In this document: positions 41,631 through 50,533 of the stretch, piece by piece
Layout of the letters: each line of letters opens with the position of its first letter
How positions within the stretch are numbered: position 1 is the stretch's first letter
Assembly (NCBI GenBank): GCA_028284635.1
Contig: JANQRJ010000082.1
Coordinates: forward strand, 1-64,000
Length of the DNA: 64,000 bases
Source of the DNA: Pelagicoccus sp.
GTDB lineage: Bacteria > Verrucomicrobiota > Verrucomicrobiia > Opitutales > Opitutaceae
Direction: 5' to 3'
The notes under the pieces: model-generated
Databases searched by the model: none
Told to the model about the DNA's origin: nothing
Seen by the model: the letters and a program-made list of their open reading frames with translations, nothing else
Position numbers and translations under genes: made by a program

Positions 41631-44429
41631 CTACATCTCGTAGTTGACGCCGAAGAGGAAGGAACGGCCTCCGGATTCGAGCTCCACGATGCGACGGGGT
41701 CCGACGGAGCCTTCGAAGCGGCGGGCTGCCACCTGGTCGAAGACGTTCTTCACGTCGAAGTTGAAGGACCAGCGGCTTTCGTCTCCAGGAAGTCGATACT
41801 GGAAGGAGAAGTCCCAGGTTTCCTCCGAGTCATTGCCGAGGTCTTCCTCGGGATTGTCGTCAATGTCGCCTTCATCGATGGTGGCGGCGATGCTGGTGAA
41901 GAGCTCGCCGTTGTAGTTGTAGGCGAGGCGGGCGGTGAAGCGATCGACTTCGTAGTAAAGCTGGGCGTTGTAGACATAGTCGAACTGTCCGATTAGGAAG
42001 TCGCGGGTGATGCCTTCAGTAATGTCGGACTCGCCTTCGACTTTGGTGTAGTTGGCGAGGACGCCGAGGTTGTCTAGCCCGTCGGGCAGGAACTCGAGCT
42101 GCTGTCTGTAGGAAATCTCGATGCCTTCGAGTCGCGATTCGTCGCCGTTACGAGCGGTCGTGTAGTTGAAGCTTTCGAGCGTGTCGAAGCCGGCGGGAGC
42201 GAAACGCCTCAAGTCTTCGGGCAAGTCCGCGACGGCTATATCGTTCTCGTCGATGATCTCGAGGTACTCGAAGTTCTCGATGGTCTTCTGGAAGAGTCCC
42301 ACGGAGATGACGCCGGTTTTGCCAAAGTAGTATTCGACGCCGAGGTCGAAGTTTTCGGATTCGAAGGGCTGCAGGTCGGGATTGCCGCCGCTGATTTCCA
42401 GGCTGGCGGTGGCGGGATCGTCTCCATCGGCTTCGTCGACTTCGGGGGTGACCTCGAAGGTCGGGGCGAGGTCGTTGAAGTTCGGTCGGCCGAGGGTGTT
42501 GGTCCAGGCGGCGCGGAGCACCACGTCGTCCGTCAGGTTGTAGCGCAGGATGATGGCTGGTAGCCAATTGTCGTAGGAGCGCTCGGCAGTGACGAGCTCT
42601 CTGTCGTCGTCATCGCCGTCGAAGACCGCGAAGCCGGTGCTGACGTTCGAAGTGTCCTCGTAGCGGGCTCCGGCGATTAGGCGGAACGGGCCTTCGGTGT
42701 AGGTGCCCATGAGGTAGAAGGCGTCGATATCCTCGTCGGTGGTGTAGTCTCTGCCCCTATTGGTCTCGTCGACTTCGAAGAGGCTAGGGTTGTCGAGGAA
42801 GAACTGGTCGAAAAGCGCTTGCTCGGGCCAGGGGCCGTTGTCGATACCGAAGGGATCGACGGGCGTGCGTTGGTTGGCTCCGAGGAACTCGGACATGAAT
42901 AGGTCTGGACTTCCGTCTGGTCGTTCAAAAACGGTGAGGCGGTTGTCGATGTCGCGGTCGTTCATGCGGGCCTTGTATCCGGTTTTCACGCGCAGCTCGC
43001 CGTTGCCCAGAGTGAAGAAGCGTTCGAAGTCGATGGAGTAGGACCAGATCTCGTCTACAGAGAGGTCGCCCTCGCGTCTCTGGTAGTCGCCTCGGTTTCC
43101 GAATTCCGCTACGCTTGCATCGCGAACCCAGCCGGTGGGATTCTCGAAGTTGAAGACGTCGCCTACATTGTCGTAGCGCAGATCGACGATGCCGTCCTCG
43201 TCGTCGAGATCGTCGCCGCCGTCGGATGTGCGGAACTCCCAGCGGGTGCGGGTACGGTTGAGCTCCCACTCGGAGGAGGTGAAGGAGGCTCGGTATTTCA
43301 CGTTCCAGTCGGCGAAGATGTGCTCGCCTTCGAAGTGGAGGTTGTAGGTGGTGGTATCCTTCTGGCCACTACGGATGCGGTGGCGTACGCGGCCACCGTC
43401 CACTTCCGCGTGCTCGACGATGCCGTTGTCGAAGAAGGTGGTGCCTTCCACGAAGTCGCTGCTGCTGCCGTGCCGTATCTGAAGTCTGCGGCGGAGGCCT
43501 TGGTCATTGAATTCGTTGAAGAAGCCGCCGAGACGGAAGGAGGCGGTTTCGGAGGCTTTCCAGTCGAAGGCGAGGTTTACGCCCTGACGGGTACGCTTGA
43601 TATCGCGCCAGATGATGTCCGCGTCTTCTACGACCCACATGTCTCCGCCAAGGTCGATGTCATCGTCGTCAGGATCGAGGGCTCGTAGCTCGTCTATGTC
43701 GTCCCAGGAGTATTGGAGTTCCTCGGAGCCTCGGTTATTTTCCTCCCAAGAGGCGCTGACGATGTAGCCGAACTCGCCGTCTTGTCCAAAGCGATTTCCG
43801 TAGGTGAATTCGAATGACTTGAGATCCTCGCTTGGGAGCTGGTTGTAGCCGTAGCGGACTTGGGAATTGAAGAGGGGGCCGTCGAGATCGGTGGCTCTCT
43901 TGGTCTTCAGCTCGACGATTCCGCCGATGGAGTCGGCGTCCTGGTCGGGGCGGACGGCCTTGGTTACCTCGATGCCGCTGATCAGAGTAGCCGGCACGGA
44001 TTGGAGATTGGCCCGGCGTTCACCTCTGATATCGTCTTCCGCCGCGTCGTCGGGAGAGGGGATGCGGTCGCCATTGAGGGTGACGGCGTTGAGCCGCGAG
44101 GCGGCGCCTCGGATGGTGATGTTCTGAGCCTCGCCGCGGTCCTTGGTGATGGAGATTCCAGCTAGTCGAGAGAGGGCTTCGCCGACGCTTTGGTCGGGCA
44201 GGTAACCGAGCGTCTCTTCGGAGACGATCGTGGAGAAGGTGCCGGAGGCGCGTTGGGCGGCTAGCTCGGCTTCAGTGCCGCTTTCGATGGGGCGCACGAT
44301 GAAGGCTTCGAGTTCGTGGAGTTGGTCGTCATCGTCCTGCGCGGTTAGGTTGAAGGCTGCCGAGAAGGCGCAAACTAAGGATAGGAATACTCGGATATGC
44401 GGGTATCCCAAGGTGTGTGTTTTTTTCAT
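41631..44429 (-). CDS. TonB-dependent outer-membrane receptor
   Basis: A 932-residue outer-membrane transporter. A signal peptide (about 1-29) precedes a plug domain with EETLGYLPDQSVGEALSRLAGI, RGEAQNITIRG and NAVTLNGDRIPSP, typical of TIGR01782-like receptors for plant-type carbohydrates in proteobacteria and Verrucomicrobia. A large 22-strand-type barrel follows, ending RSFLFGVNYEM, where the last residue is Met rather than the usual Phe. It imports a large ligand using TonB/ExbBD energy. It is divergent from the GH28-TRAP operon, so an oligogalacturonide ligand is plausible but unproven. Confidence 0.95.
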   Translation of the reverse strand: MKKTHTLGYPHIRVFLSLVCAFSAAFNLTAQDDDDQLHELEAFIVRPIESGTEAELAAQRASGTFSTIVSEETLGYLPDQSVGEALSRLAGISITKDRGEAQNITIRGAASRLNAVTLNGDRIPSPDDAAEDDIRGERRANLQSVPATLISGIEVTKAVRPDQDADSIGGIVELKTKRATDLDGPLFNSQVRYGYNQLPSEDLKSFEFTYGNRFGQDGEFGYIVSASWEENNRGSEELQYSWDDIDELRALDPDDDDIDLGGDMWVVEDADIIWRDIKRTRQGVNLAFDWKASETASFRLGGFFNEFNDQGLRRRLQIRHGSSSDFVEGTTFFDNGIVEHAEVDGGRVRHRIRSGQKDTTTYNLHFEGEHIFADWNVKYRASFTSSEWELNRTRTRWEFRTSDGGDDLDDEDGIVDLRYDNVGDVFNFENPTGWVRDASVAEFGNRGDYQRREGDLSVDEIWSYSIDFERFFTLGNGELRVKTGYKARMNDRDIDNRLTVFERPDGSPDLFMSEFLGANQRTPVDPFGIDNGPWPEQALFDQFFLDNPSLFEVDETNRGRDYTTDEDIDAFYLMGTYTEGPFRLIAGARYEDTSNVSTGFAVFDGDDDDRELVTAERSYDNWLPAIILRYNLTDDVVLRAAWTNTLGRPNFNDLAPTFEVTPEVDEADGDDPATASLEISGGNPDLQPFESENFDLGVEYYFGKTGVISVGLFQKTIENFEYLEIIDENDIAVADLPEDLRRFAPAGFDTLESFNYTTARNGDESRLEGIEISYRQQLEFLPDGLDNLGVLANYTKVEGESDITEGITRDFLIGQFDYVYNAQLYYEVDRFTARLAYNYNGELFTSIAATIDEGDIDDNPEEDLGNDSEETWDFSFQYRLPGDESRWSFNFDVKNVFDQVAARRFEGSVGPRRIVELESGGRSFLFGVNYEM

Positions 44430-44781
44430 CGGGTAGTTCTGGTTATCTGTGGTCCAGTTTGGGATTTTCTGGCTCCGCCGTTCTGGGGTGTTGGAGCGTT
44501 CGACAAGTTCCTGAAGGGTTCGAGAACGGGGGGGCGTGAGTTGACTTTAGTTAGCTTAGCTTCACGAAGTACGACGAAAACAGCTCTGTATTTATAACTG
44601 TTGAGTTGATTTTACGATTGGCGAGGCGCAGCGCGAAACTGCTTGGGAAGCGAAACACTACTTTCGTCCGAATTTCGGGTCAAACTACTCTGGCGTTTTG
44701 CGGAGCCCTATTCAACAGTTCTAGTAAAAGCTCGACTTGCGAAAGCTGGTAGGAGCTACTGGCGTCAGTTGCCCCATTCTT
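44430..44781. other. Divergent intergenic region between the TonB receptor and GH28 genes
   Basis: No gene or known repeat seen. Promoters for both divergent units should be here. I could not assign a -35/-10 pair or an operator with any confidence. Confidence 0.5.
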
Positions 44782-46179
44782 ATGAGTTCGCCCTTTGATC
44801 GCTTGTTTCTTTCTACGCTGTTTTTGTTCGCATTGCTGCCGTCGACTCATGCTGCCGTTGACGCTTCGGTGACCGCGGAAACGATCGTGGCGGCTATCGT
44901 GGAACCGAGCTTTCCGGATCGCGACTTCGATATAGCGGCGTTTGGCGCGGTTGGAGATGGCGAGACGAACGATTTGCCTGCTTTGCAGGAGGCGATCGAT
45001 GTTTGCAGTGAGGCGGGTGGAGGTCGCGTGCTCGTGCCAGACGGTATATACTATTTGCGTGGCCCGGTGGTCTTGAAGAGCCACGTCAATCTGCATCTGA
45101 GCGAGGGGGCTCGTTTGAGGTTCAGCGCGATTCCGGAGGATTTCCTTCCGCCGGTGCTGATGCGCTGGGAAGGCACTCTTGCCTATGGGCACTCGCCGTT
45201 TATCTACGCGTATCACGCGACTCACATCGCTCTCACTGGAAAAGGGGTCGTGGATGGGAACGCCGCAGAAACCTTTGGCCAATGGCGTCCGCGGCAAAAG
45301 GAGGACCAGCGCAATTTGAGAGAGATGGGTGGCCGTGGCGTTCCGGTTCACAACCGCGTCTTCGGTGGCGGCCATTGGCTGCGGCCGAGCCTCTTCATGG
45401 CATACGGCTGTACGAATGTCTTGATAGAGGGCCCGACGTTTGTGGACTCTCCCTTTTGGGTGATTCATCCTGTTTTTAGCCGTCATGTGGTGGTGCGCGA
45501 TATATTGGTGGACAGTCTTCGTCTGAATAACGATGGCGTGGACCCGGATTCCTGTTCCTATGTATTGATCGAGGACTCGACCTTTCGCACGGGCGACGAT
45601 GCGGTGGCTATAAAGTCTGGTCGGGATCGCGATGGTCGTTTCATTGGCGTCCCCTCGGAGAATATCGTTGTCCGCAACTGCTTTCTGGAACGCGTGCATA
45701 ACGGGGTTGCGATCGGCAGCGAGATGTCGGGCGGCGTTCGCAACGTCTTTGTGGAAAACTGCCGGGTGGGGGAGGGAAGAAACCTCCTCTACTTCAAGAG
45801 CAACCTCGATCGTGGCGGCGTCATCGAAAACGTGATCGTGCGTAACATAACCGTGGATACGGCTTCGGTGTCGCTGGTTCGCTTCATGACGAATTACCAC
45901 AGCTGGCGGGGCGACATTTTTCCGCCGACTTTCAAGAATTTCCTGGTGGAGGATGTCACGTGTCGACGAGCTTCGAATCTTGGCATCTGGGCAGAGGGGC
46001 ACGAGGAATCGCCTCTGCAGAACGTCGTGCTGCGCAACATCGTCATCGAGGAGGCCAAGCGACCGCTTCGCGTGCGACCGGGCGACGACGTAAAGCTTGA
46101 ATACGTAATCATCAATGGTCGACCGGTCACGCTTGACGACAGCGAGCAAATCGCTGGAGATGGCGGCGGTGGGAATTGA
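44782..46179 (+). CDS. Polygalacturonase-like GH28 glycoside hydrolase
   Basis: A 465-residue exported enzyme (signal peptide about 1-24) with a right-handed beta-helix. After FGAVGDGETNDLPALQEAI, the catalytic segments are NNDGVDPDS (Asp251), TGDDAVAIKSG (Asp272, Asp273), VHNGVAIGSEMSGG (His306) and a YFKS strand (Lys339) at the RIK position. These match the GH28 active site, which hydrolyses galacturonic acid links in pectin. ATG 44782 is chosen. dctP starts 11 bp after its stop, so hydrolysis and uptake look co-expressed. Rhamnogalacturonan or a related uronide is the alternative substrate. Confidence 0.92.
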   Translation: MSSPFDRLFLSTLFLFALLPSTHAAVDASVTAETIVAAIVEPSFPDRDFDIAAFGAVGDGETNDLPALQEAIDVCSEAGGGRVLVPDGIYYLRGPVVLKSHVNLHLSEGARLRFSAIPEDFLPPVLMRWEGTLAYGHSPFIYAYHATHIALTGKGVVDGNAAETFGQWRPRQKEDQRNLREMGGRGVPVHNRVFGGGHWLRPSLFMAYGCTNVLIEGPTFVDSPFWVIHPVFSRHVVVRDILVDSLRLNNDGVDPDSCSYVLIEDSTFRTGDDAVAIKSGRDRDGRFIGVPSENIVVRNCFLERVHNGVAIGSEMSGGVRNVFVENCRVGEGRNLLYFKSNLDRGGVIENVIVRNITVDTASVSLVRFMTNYHSWRGDIFPPTFKNFLVEDVTCRRASNLGIWAEGHEESPLQNVVLRNIVIEEAKRPLRVRPGDDVKLEYVIINGRPVTLDDSEQIAGDGGGGN

Positions 46180-46190
46180 TCGAACGGAAA

Positions 46191-47213
46191 ATGGATAGAA
46201 AAGTACTATCGTTCCTGGCGCTTGGCATCGTGTTCGGGGCATTGTTCACGGCTGGAGTTTTCTCTTGGCTTTCTCGGGGCGACTCTGGGGGCGGGGAAGC
46301 GAAAACGGTGCTCAAACTGGCCCACGCGCTCCCTCCGGCAGCTCCGGTGCACAAGGGCATGGCGTTCATGGCGGATCGGGTCGCGGAGCTTTCGGGAGGC
46401 ACGGTCGAGGTGCAGATTTTTCCCAGCGGCCAGCTCGGCTCCGAGACGGAGACGATCGAGCAGCTTCAGCGTGGCGCCCTGGCTATGGTGAAGACGTCGA
46501 CAGCGGCTATGGAGGGTTTTCTCCCGGAAATGGCGGTTTTTGGCGTGCCTTACCTTTTCGACGACGACGAGCATTTCTGGCGAGTCTTGGAGAGCGACCT
46601 CGGGCAGGAGCTATTGGCCTTGGGGAGTCGGGTGAATATCAGGGGGCTATGCTACTACGATGCGGGAGCGCGCAGCTTCTACACGGTAGACAGGCCGGTG
46701 CTGACTCCGGACGATTTGAGCGGCAAGAAGATCCGGACCATGCGTAGCGAGACCGCTATGAATATGATCGAGACGATGGGCGGTTCCCCCACGCCGATGC
46801 CTTTCGGAGAATTGTATACCGGTCTCCAGCAAGGCATGGTGGATGGCGCCGAGAACAATCCTCCCAGCGTTTTCGACAGTCGGCACTGGGAGGTGGCTAA
46901 GCACTACAGCTTGGACGAACATACCCGCATCCCGGACATGCTTGTCATAAGCGAAACGGTTTGGCAGGGCCTCTCCCCGCAGATCCAGCAGTGGATCCAG
47001 CAGGCGACGGACGATTCGGTGGCATATCAACGCGAAGTCTGGGAGGCTTACGTGGCGGATTGCATGGCGAGTCTGGAAGAGAATGGCGTTACGATATACC
47101 ATCCAGACAAGCGGCCTTTTCAAGAGGCGGTCCAGTCGATGTATCGAACTTTTGATGACGGCCCGGTCGCTCCGCTCATCCAACGGGTCAAGGACTTGAG
47201 GGAGGAGCGATGA
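46191..47213 (+). CDS. dctP: TRAP transporter substrate-binding protein DctP
   Basis: A 340-residue periplasmic binding protein with an N-terminal membrane anchor or signal (about 1-25). LKLAHALPPAAPVHKGM, the substrate-clamp Arg in GKKIRTMRSE, and the GELYTGLQQGMVDGAENNP hinge are DctP signatures. The Arg forms a salt bridge with a carboxylate, so an organic acid or uronate is bound. ATG 46191 is chosen over an upstream alternative start that would overlap GH28. Its stop overlaps the dctQ start by 4 bp. Galacturonate is the most likely ligand given the GH28 neighbour (inference). Confidence 0.95.
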   Translation: MDRKVLSFLALGIVFGALFTAGVFSWLSRGDSGGGEAKTVLKLAHALPPAAPVHKGMAFMADRVAELSGGTVEVQIFPSGQLGSETETIEQLQRGALAMVKTSTAAMEGFLPEMAVFGVPYLFDDDEHFWRVLESDLGQELLALGSRVNIRGLCYYDAGARSFYTVDRPVLTPDDLSGKKIRTMRSETAMNMIETMGGSPTPMPFGELYTGLQQGMVDGAENNPPSVFDSRHWEVAKHYSLDEHTRIPDMLVISETVWQGLSPQIQQWIQQATDDSVAYQREVWEAYVADCMASLEENGVTIYHPDKRPFQEAVQSMYRTFDDGPVAPLIQRVKDLREER

Positions 47214-47740
47214 AGTCGGCGCTGCGATCGTTGCGCGGCTTTTCGGTGGCGGCGTTGCGTCTTTTTCTCATCTGCGCCTTTGCGGCGCTGGTGCTCGACG
47301 TGCTTTGGGGCGTTTTTTCGCGCTACATTTTGGGCGCTCAGAGTCGCTGGACGGAGGAGCTCGCGACTTACCTGCTGGTATGGATCTCGCTTTTGGGCGC
47401 GGCCTTGACCTTCGAGGAGAAGGGGCATTTGGGGGTGGACTACTTTGTGGGAAAACTGGACCCGGCGGCCCGTTGGCTCGCCGCTCTTTTCGTGGAGGGC
47501 GTAGCCTTGCTTTTCTCGGTCGGAGTCCTGTTGGTGGGCGGTTGGATTCTGGTCTCGCGAACTTTGCAGGCCGAGCAGCTTAGTCCGGCTCTGGGTTGGA
47601 AGGTTGGCTACCTGTATTTGGCAGCGCCTCTGAGCGGGGTCTTCTTCACGCTCTTCTCGTTCGAACATATCTACGATCTGTTTGCCAGGCGCAGCGAACG
47701 GGGCGAGCGGGTTGTTTCAACCGCGAATGGCCGCAAATGA
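47210..47740 (+). CDS. dctQ: TRAP transporter small permease DctQ
   Basis: A 176-residue inner-membrane protein with four transmembrane segments. VFSRYILGAQSRWTEELATYLLVWISLLGA and EKGHLGVDYFV are standard DctQ features. Its start overlaps the dctP stop (ATGA). The last residues (VVSTANGRK) are encoded by the left arm of a palindromic repeat (47719-47946), so the stop codon itself comes from the repeat. It works with DctP and DctM as a secondary, Na+-driven transporter. Confidence 0.94.
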   Translation: MKSALRSLRGFSVAALRLFLICAFAALVLDVLWGVFSRYILGAQSRWTEELATYLLVWISLLGAALTFEEKGHLGVDYFVGKLDPAARWLAALFVEGVALLFSVGVLLVGGWILVSRTLQAEQLSPALGWKVGYLYLAAPLSGVFFTLFSFEHIYDLFARRSERGERVVSTANGRK

Positions 47741-47946
47741 TCGCGAATGGAATATGAGCTTTGTAGTTATACCAGACTTACTCATAAATCGAACAACCGC
47801 GGCGCTTCGCAAGCGAAGGCCCTACATGGCAACTCTTTGTAGGGTCGTCGCTTGCGACGTACCGCAGAGCGAATATGCAAATAGCGAATGTTCTATCTGT
47901 GAAAATTTCCGGTATATTAGTGTGAATTCGCGGCTATTCGCGGTAG
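47719..47946. repeat. Nested inverted repeat: AACCGCGAATGG arms enclosing a GCGGNRC-TCGC element
   Basis: The outer arms AACCGCGAATGGCCGCAAATGATCGCGAAT and ATTCGCGGCTATTCGCGGTA lie at the ends. A second palindrome at 47799-47865 has arms GCGGCGCTTCGCAAGCGAAGGCCCTACA and TGTAGGGTCGTCGCTTGCGACGTACCGC. The unit overlaps the 3' end of dctQ and separates it from dctM. Confidence 0.85.
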
Positions 47947-47983
47947 GAAAAATTGGTTAGCCCGAATCGTAGGATCTAGATTT

Positions 47984-49279
47984 ATGGACTCCACTTTGCT
48001 CATTCTGGTCGTGGTTTTTTTCGGTCTTCTGGTTTTGAATGCGCCGATTGCCATTTGCCTGTCCGTCGCGACGATGGCTACTATATTTTCTTTGGGAGAC
48101 GTGCCTACGAGCTATATTGTGGCCCAGCGCATGACGACGGGCATCAATAGCTTTCCATTGCTGGCGATTCCGTTCTTCATCCTCGCGGGCGAATTGATGG
48201 GAAGGGGCGGCATGGCGCGGCGGCTGATGGACTTCGCTGGCGCGGTGATGGGCCGTTTCCGAGGCGGTCTTGCCTATGTGAATACGACGACTTGCATGTT
48301 GTTCGGAGCCGTATCCGGTTCGGCTGCCGCTGCGGTGTCTTCTATTGGCGGCTTCATAATCCCGGAAATGGAGCGCAAGGGCTACAAGCGCGAGTTTGCG
48401 GTGGCGCTTACTACGACTTCGGCGACGACTGGGCTGCTTATTCCGCCGAGCAATGTGATGATCGTCTACGCCGTGGTGGCGGGCAACGTATCGGTGGCGG
48501 CCTTGTTCATGGCGGGCATTTTGCCGGGGATGCTGATTGGCGGCTTGATCATGGCGGCGAGTTGGCTGGTCAGCTTGAAAGAGGGAGTGGGGCAGACGGA
48601 AAGCGCAACGCCCTTCTCCGGAGCGCTTGCTGCGGGGGCGAAGGCGTTTCCGAGCTTGCTGCTTATATTCATCGTACTTGGAGGAATTTTGGGCGGCGTT
48701 TTTTCCGCTACCGAAGCATCTGCAGTGGCGGTGGCGTATGCCTTGCTTCTAAGCCTGGTGATATATCGGGAGGTTTCGATTGCCGACTTGCCGGGAATTT
48801 TGCTTCGCTCCGCCAAGACGACTTCGATCGTCATGATCCTGATCGGGGCGAGTCAGGCGATGAGCTGGGCCTTGGCTCACGAACAAGTGCCTCAGCAGGT
48901 GAGCGCGGCCTTGTTGGCGGTTTCGGAAAACCCGCTTATAACTTTGCTTATCATCAATGTGCTGCTGCTCGCGGTTGGCACCTTTATGGACATGACTCCG
49001 GCGGTCTTGATCTTCACTCCTATTTTCCTGCCTGCGGTGATGGGGCTTGGCATGGATCCCACGCATTTCGGAATCCTGCTGATCGCCAATCTTTGCATTG
49101 GACTCTGTACGCCTCCGGTCGGCACCTGCTTGTTTATAGGCTGTAGCGTGGGTAAGACCTCGATCGCGGCGGTCGTTCGACCCCTTCTGCCTTTGTTCGT
49201 GGCGATGGTTGTCGGTCTTCTGCTGATTGTCTACGTACCGGCCATTTCGCTTTGGCTGCCGAGACTGCTTGGCTTGTAG
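47984..49279 (+). CDS. dctM: TRAP transporter large permease DctM
   Basis: A 431-residue inner-membrane protein with about 12 transmembrane segments that forms the transport channel. GAVSGSAAAAVSSIGGFIIPEM, TTSATTGLLIPPSNVMIVYA and LCIGLCTPPVGTCLFIGC are the repeated family motifs with the Na+ and substrate sites. An AGGATC Shine-Dalgarno is 9 bp upstream. It is separated from dctQ by a 228-bp repeat yet is clearly part of the same system. Confidence 0.96.
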   Translation: MDSTLLILVVVFFGLLVLNAPIAICLSVATMATIFSLGDVPTSYIVAQRMTTGINSFPLLAIPFFILAGELMGRGGMARRLMDFAGAVMGRFRGGLAYVNTTTCMLFGAVSGSAAAAVSSIGGFIIPEMERKGYKREFAVALTTTSATTGLLIPPSNVMIVYAVVAGNVSVAALFMAGILPGMLIGGLIMAASWLVSLKEGVGQTESATPFSGALAAGAKAFPSLLLIFIVLGGILGGVFSATEASAVAVAYALLLSLVIYREVSIADLPGILLRSAKTTSIVMILIGASQAMSWALAHEQVPQQVSAALLAVSENPLITLLIINVLLLAVGTFMDMTPAVLIFTPIFLPAVMGLGMDPTHFGILLIANLCIGLCTPPVGTCLFIGCSVGKTSIAAVVRPLLPLFVAMVVGLLLIVYVPAISLWLPRLLGL

Positions 49280-49338
49280 AGAGCGGATCTGGCCGATCGG
49301 GCTTGGAATGGGTGGCTCGGCTGGTGTTACCTGCGAGG

Positions 49339-49971
49339 GTGAGTTCTCAAGAGGAGTTGTTTGCAGAGACGTATCCCGTCGAGCGGCTTTCGATGGACGG
49401 GAGTTTGATGGACTTTGGGCCGGTTTTTTCGGGCGAGGAAGCGGAGGCGATCTTCGGACGACTGATGGCGGAAGTTCCCTGGCGACGGGATACGGCGTTT
49501 CTCTACGGTCGGCGGATCACGACGAAGCGAAAGGTGGCTTGGTTTGGCGATGGCGAGTTCGCCTACAGCTACTCGAATACGACCCGTACGGCTTTGCCTT
49601 GGACGCCGTTGTTGCGAGAGCTGAGGGATCGGGTCGTGGCGACGAGCGGAGGCAGCTACAACAGCGTGCTGTTGAACCTCTATCACGATGGCAGCGAGGG
49701 GATGAACTGGCATAGCGACGACGAGAAAGAGCTGGGACTTGAGCCGCGGATTGCTTCGCTGAGCTTTGGGGCGACGCGTCGTTTCGATATGCGTCATAAG
49801 GAGTCGCAAGAAACGGTTCGCATGGATCTATCTTCCGGCGGGCTGATCGTGATGAGCGGCAAGTCTCAAAGCCACTGGAAGCATCAGGTTCCCAAGCAGC
49901 TGCGGGTGAAGTCGCCTCGGGTCAACCTGACTTTCCGGATGTTTGCCGAGTCGCGAAAAGGAGTGACTTGA
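49339..49971 (+). CDS. AlkB-like Fe(II)/2-oxoglutarate-dependent dioxygenase
   Basis: A 210-residue enzyme that reverses alkylation damage such as 1-methyladenine and 3-methylcytosine in DNA or RNA. The iron ligands are His125-x-Asp127 in NWHSDDE and His182 in HWKHQVP. The 2-oxoglutarate-binding Arg pair is RVNLTFR (Arg194 and Arg200). YNSVLLNLYHDGSEGM is typical of the ALKBH2-like bacterial group. The start is ambiguous: GTG 49339 fits the family length, but the frame is open back to 49252, inside dctM. Upstream GTG 49312 is possible. Confidence 0.93.
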   Translation: MSSQEELFAETYPVERLSMDGSLMDFGPVFSGEEAEAIFGRLMAEVPWRRDTAFLYGRRITTKRKVAWFGDGEFAYSYSNTTRTALPWTPLLRELRDRVVATSGGSYNSVLLNLYHDGSEGMNWHSDDEKELGLEPRIASLSFGATRRFDMRHKESQETVRMDLSSGGLIVMSGKSQSHWKHQVPKQLRVKSPRVNLTFRMFAESRKGVT

Positions 49972-50032
49972 AGCGAGTTCTTTAAGAGCAACGGGATATG
50001 CAGGAGACAAGGCGAGGGGAAGGCGTTTCGAG

Positions 50033-50218
50033 ATGGCTTTGATCGTGAAGATTCTGGCTTTCGCGTTGCTCGGGCTCGCTATCGCAGCAGTTGCCGGCTT
50101 GCTGCTGCGTCGGACCTTGCGAGACGACGATAAGGCTCCGAGAGACGGTAAGTCGGAAGCGGCGGCCCGTCGGTTTTTGGAGGGTTCCTCGGGCGGGTCG
50201 AACACCGACCAGAGCTAG
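50033..50218 (+). CDS. Small single-pass membrane protein
   Basis: A 61-residue protein. One hydrophobic helix (VKILAFALLGLAIAAVAGLLL) is followed by a charged, flexible tail (RRTLRDDDKAPRDG, then EAAARRFLEGSSGG). An AAGG motif lies 9 bp upstream of ATG 50033. It matches no family I know. It lies 61 bp after the alkB-like gene and may be co-transcribed with it. Confidence 0.5.
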   Translation: MALIVKILAFALLGLAIAAVAGLLLRRTLRDDDKAPRDGKSEAAARRFLEGSSGGSNTDQS

Positions 50219-50235
50219 GGTTGTGTCACGCTAGC

Positions 50236-50421
50236 CGTAGCGCGGAGCTTTAGCCCGCGTCCGCAACACTCACTCATCGTTTTCTTCATCCTCATCTTCA
50301 TCCCATGAGAAGAAGATGAAGAAGTAGAAGCAGAAGAAGATTACGATGATGATGAGAAACGACGCGGGCTTCAGGCTTTGCTCTTCGAGCTACGACCCGA
50401 CTTCGAAAGCTCCGCGCTACG
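50236..50421. repeat. Nested palindromic element: CGTAGCGCGGAGC arms with GA-rich core
   Basis: The left outer arm CGTAGCGCGGAGCTTTAGCCCGCG (50236-50259) has its partner split: CGCGGGCTTCAGG near 50365 and AAGCTCCGCGCTACG at 50407-50421, with about 40 bp inserted between. The core is a TCTTCATCCTCATCTTCATCCC / GAAGAAGATGAAGAAGTAG hairpin. It is the sister of the element at 1325-1470. The gap 50219-50533 holds this element, a CGAACGCGGCTACG half-unit at 50510-50527 and no gene. Confidence 0.85.
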
Positions 50422-50533
50422 GCTGGCGAAGTCCTATGTGTGCCGGGTTCGTATCCTAGTCTTCCGCGTGTTTTTCGCTCCGCTGTCGTCCCGCAAGCGG
50501 GACTCGGTACTCACGAACGCGGCTACGTGGCGT

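Noticed and set aside
44680..46242. 520-codon minus-strand frame opposite GH28
   Set aside because: A GC-rich shadow frame. The plus-strand GH28 has a signal peptide and a complete active site.
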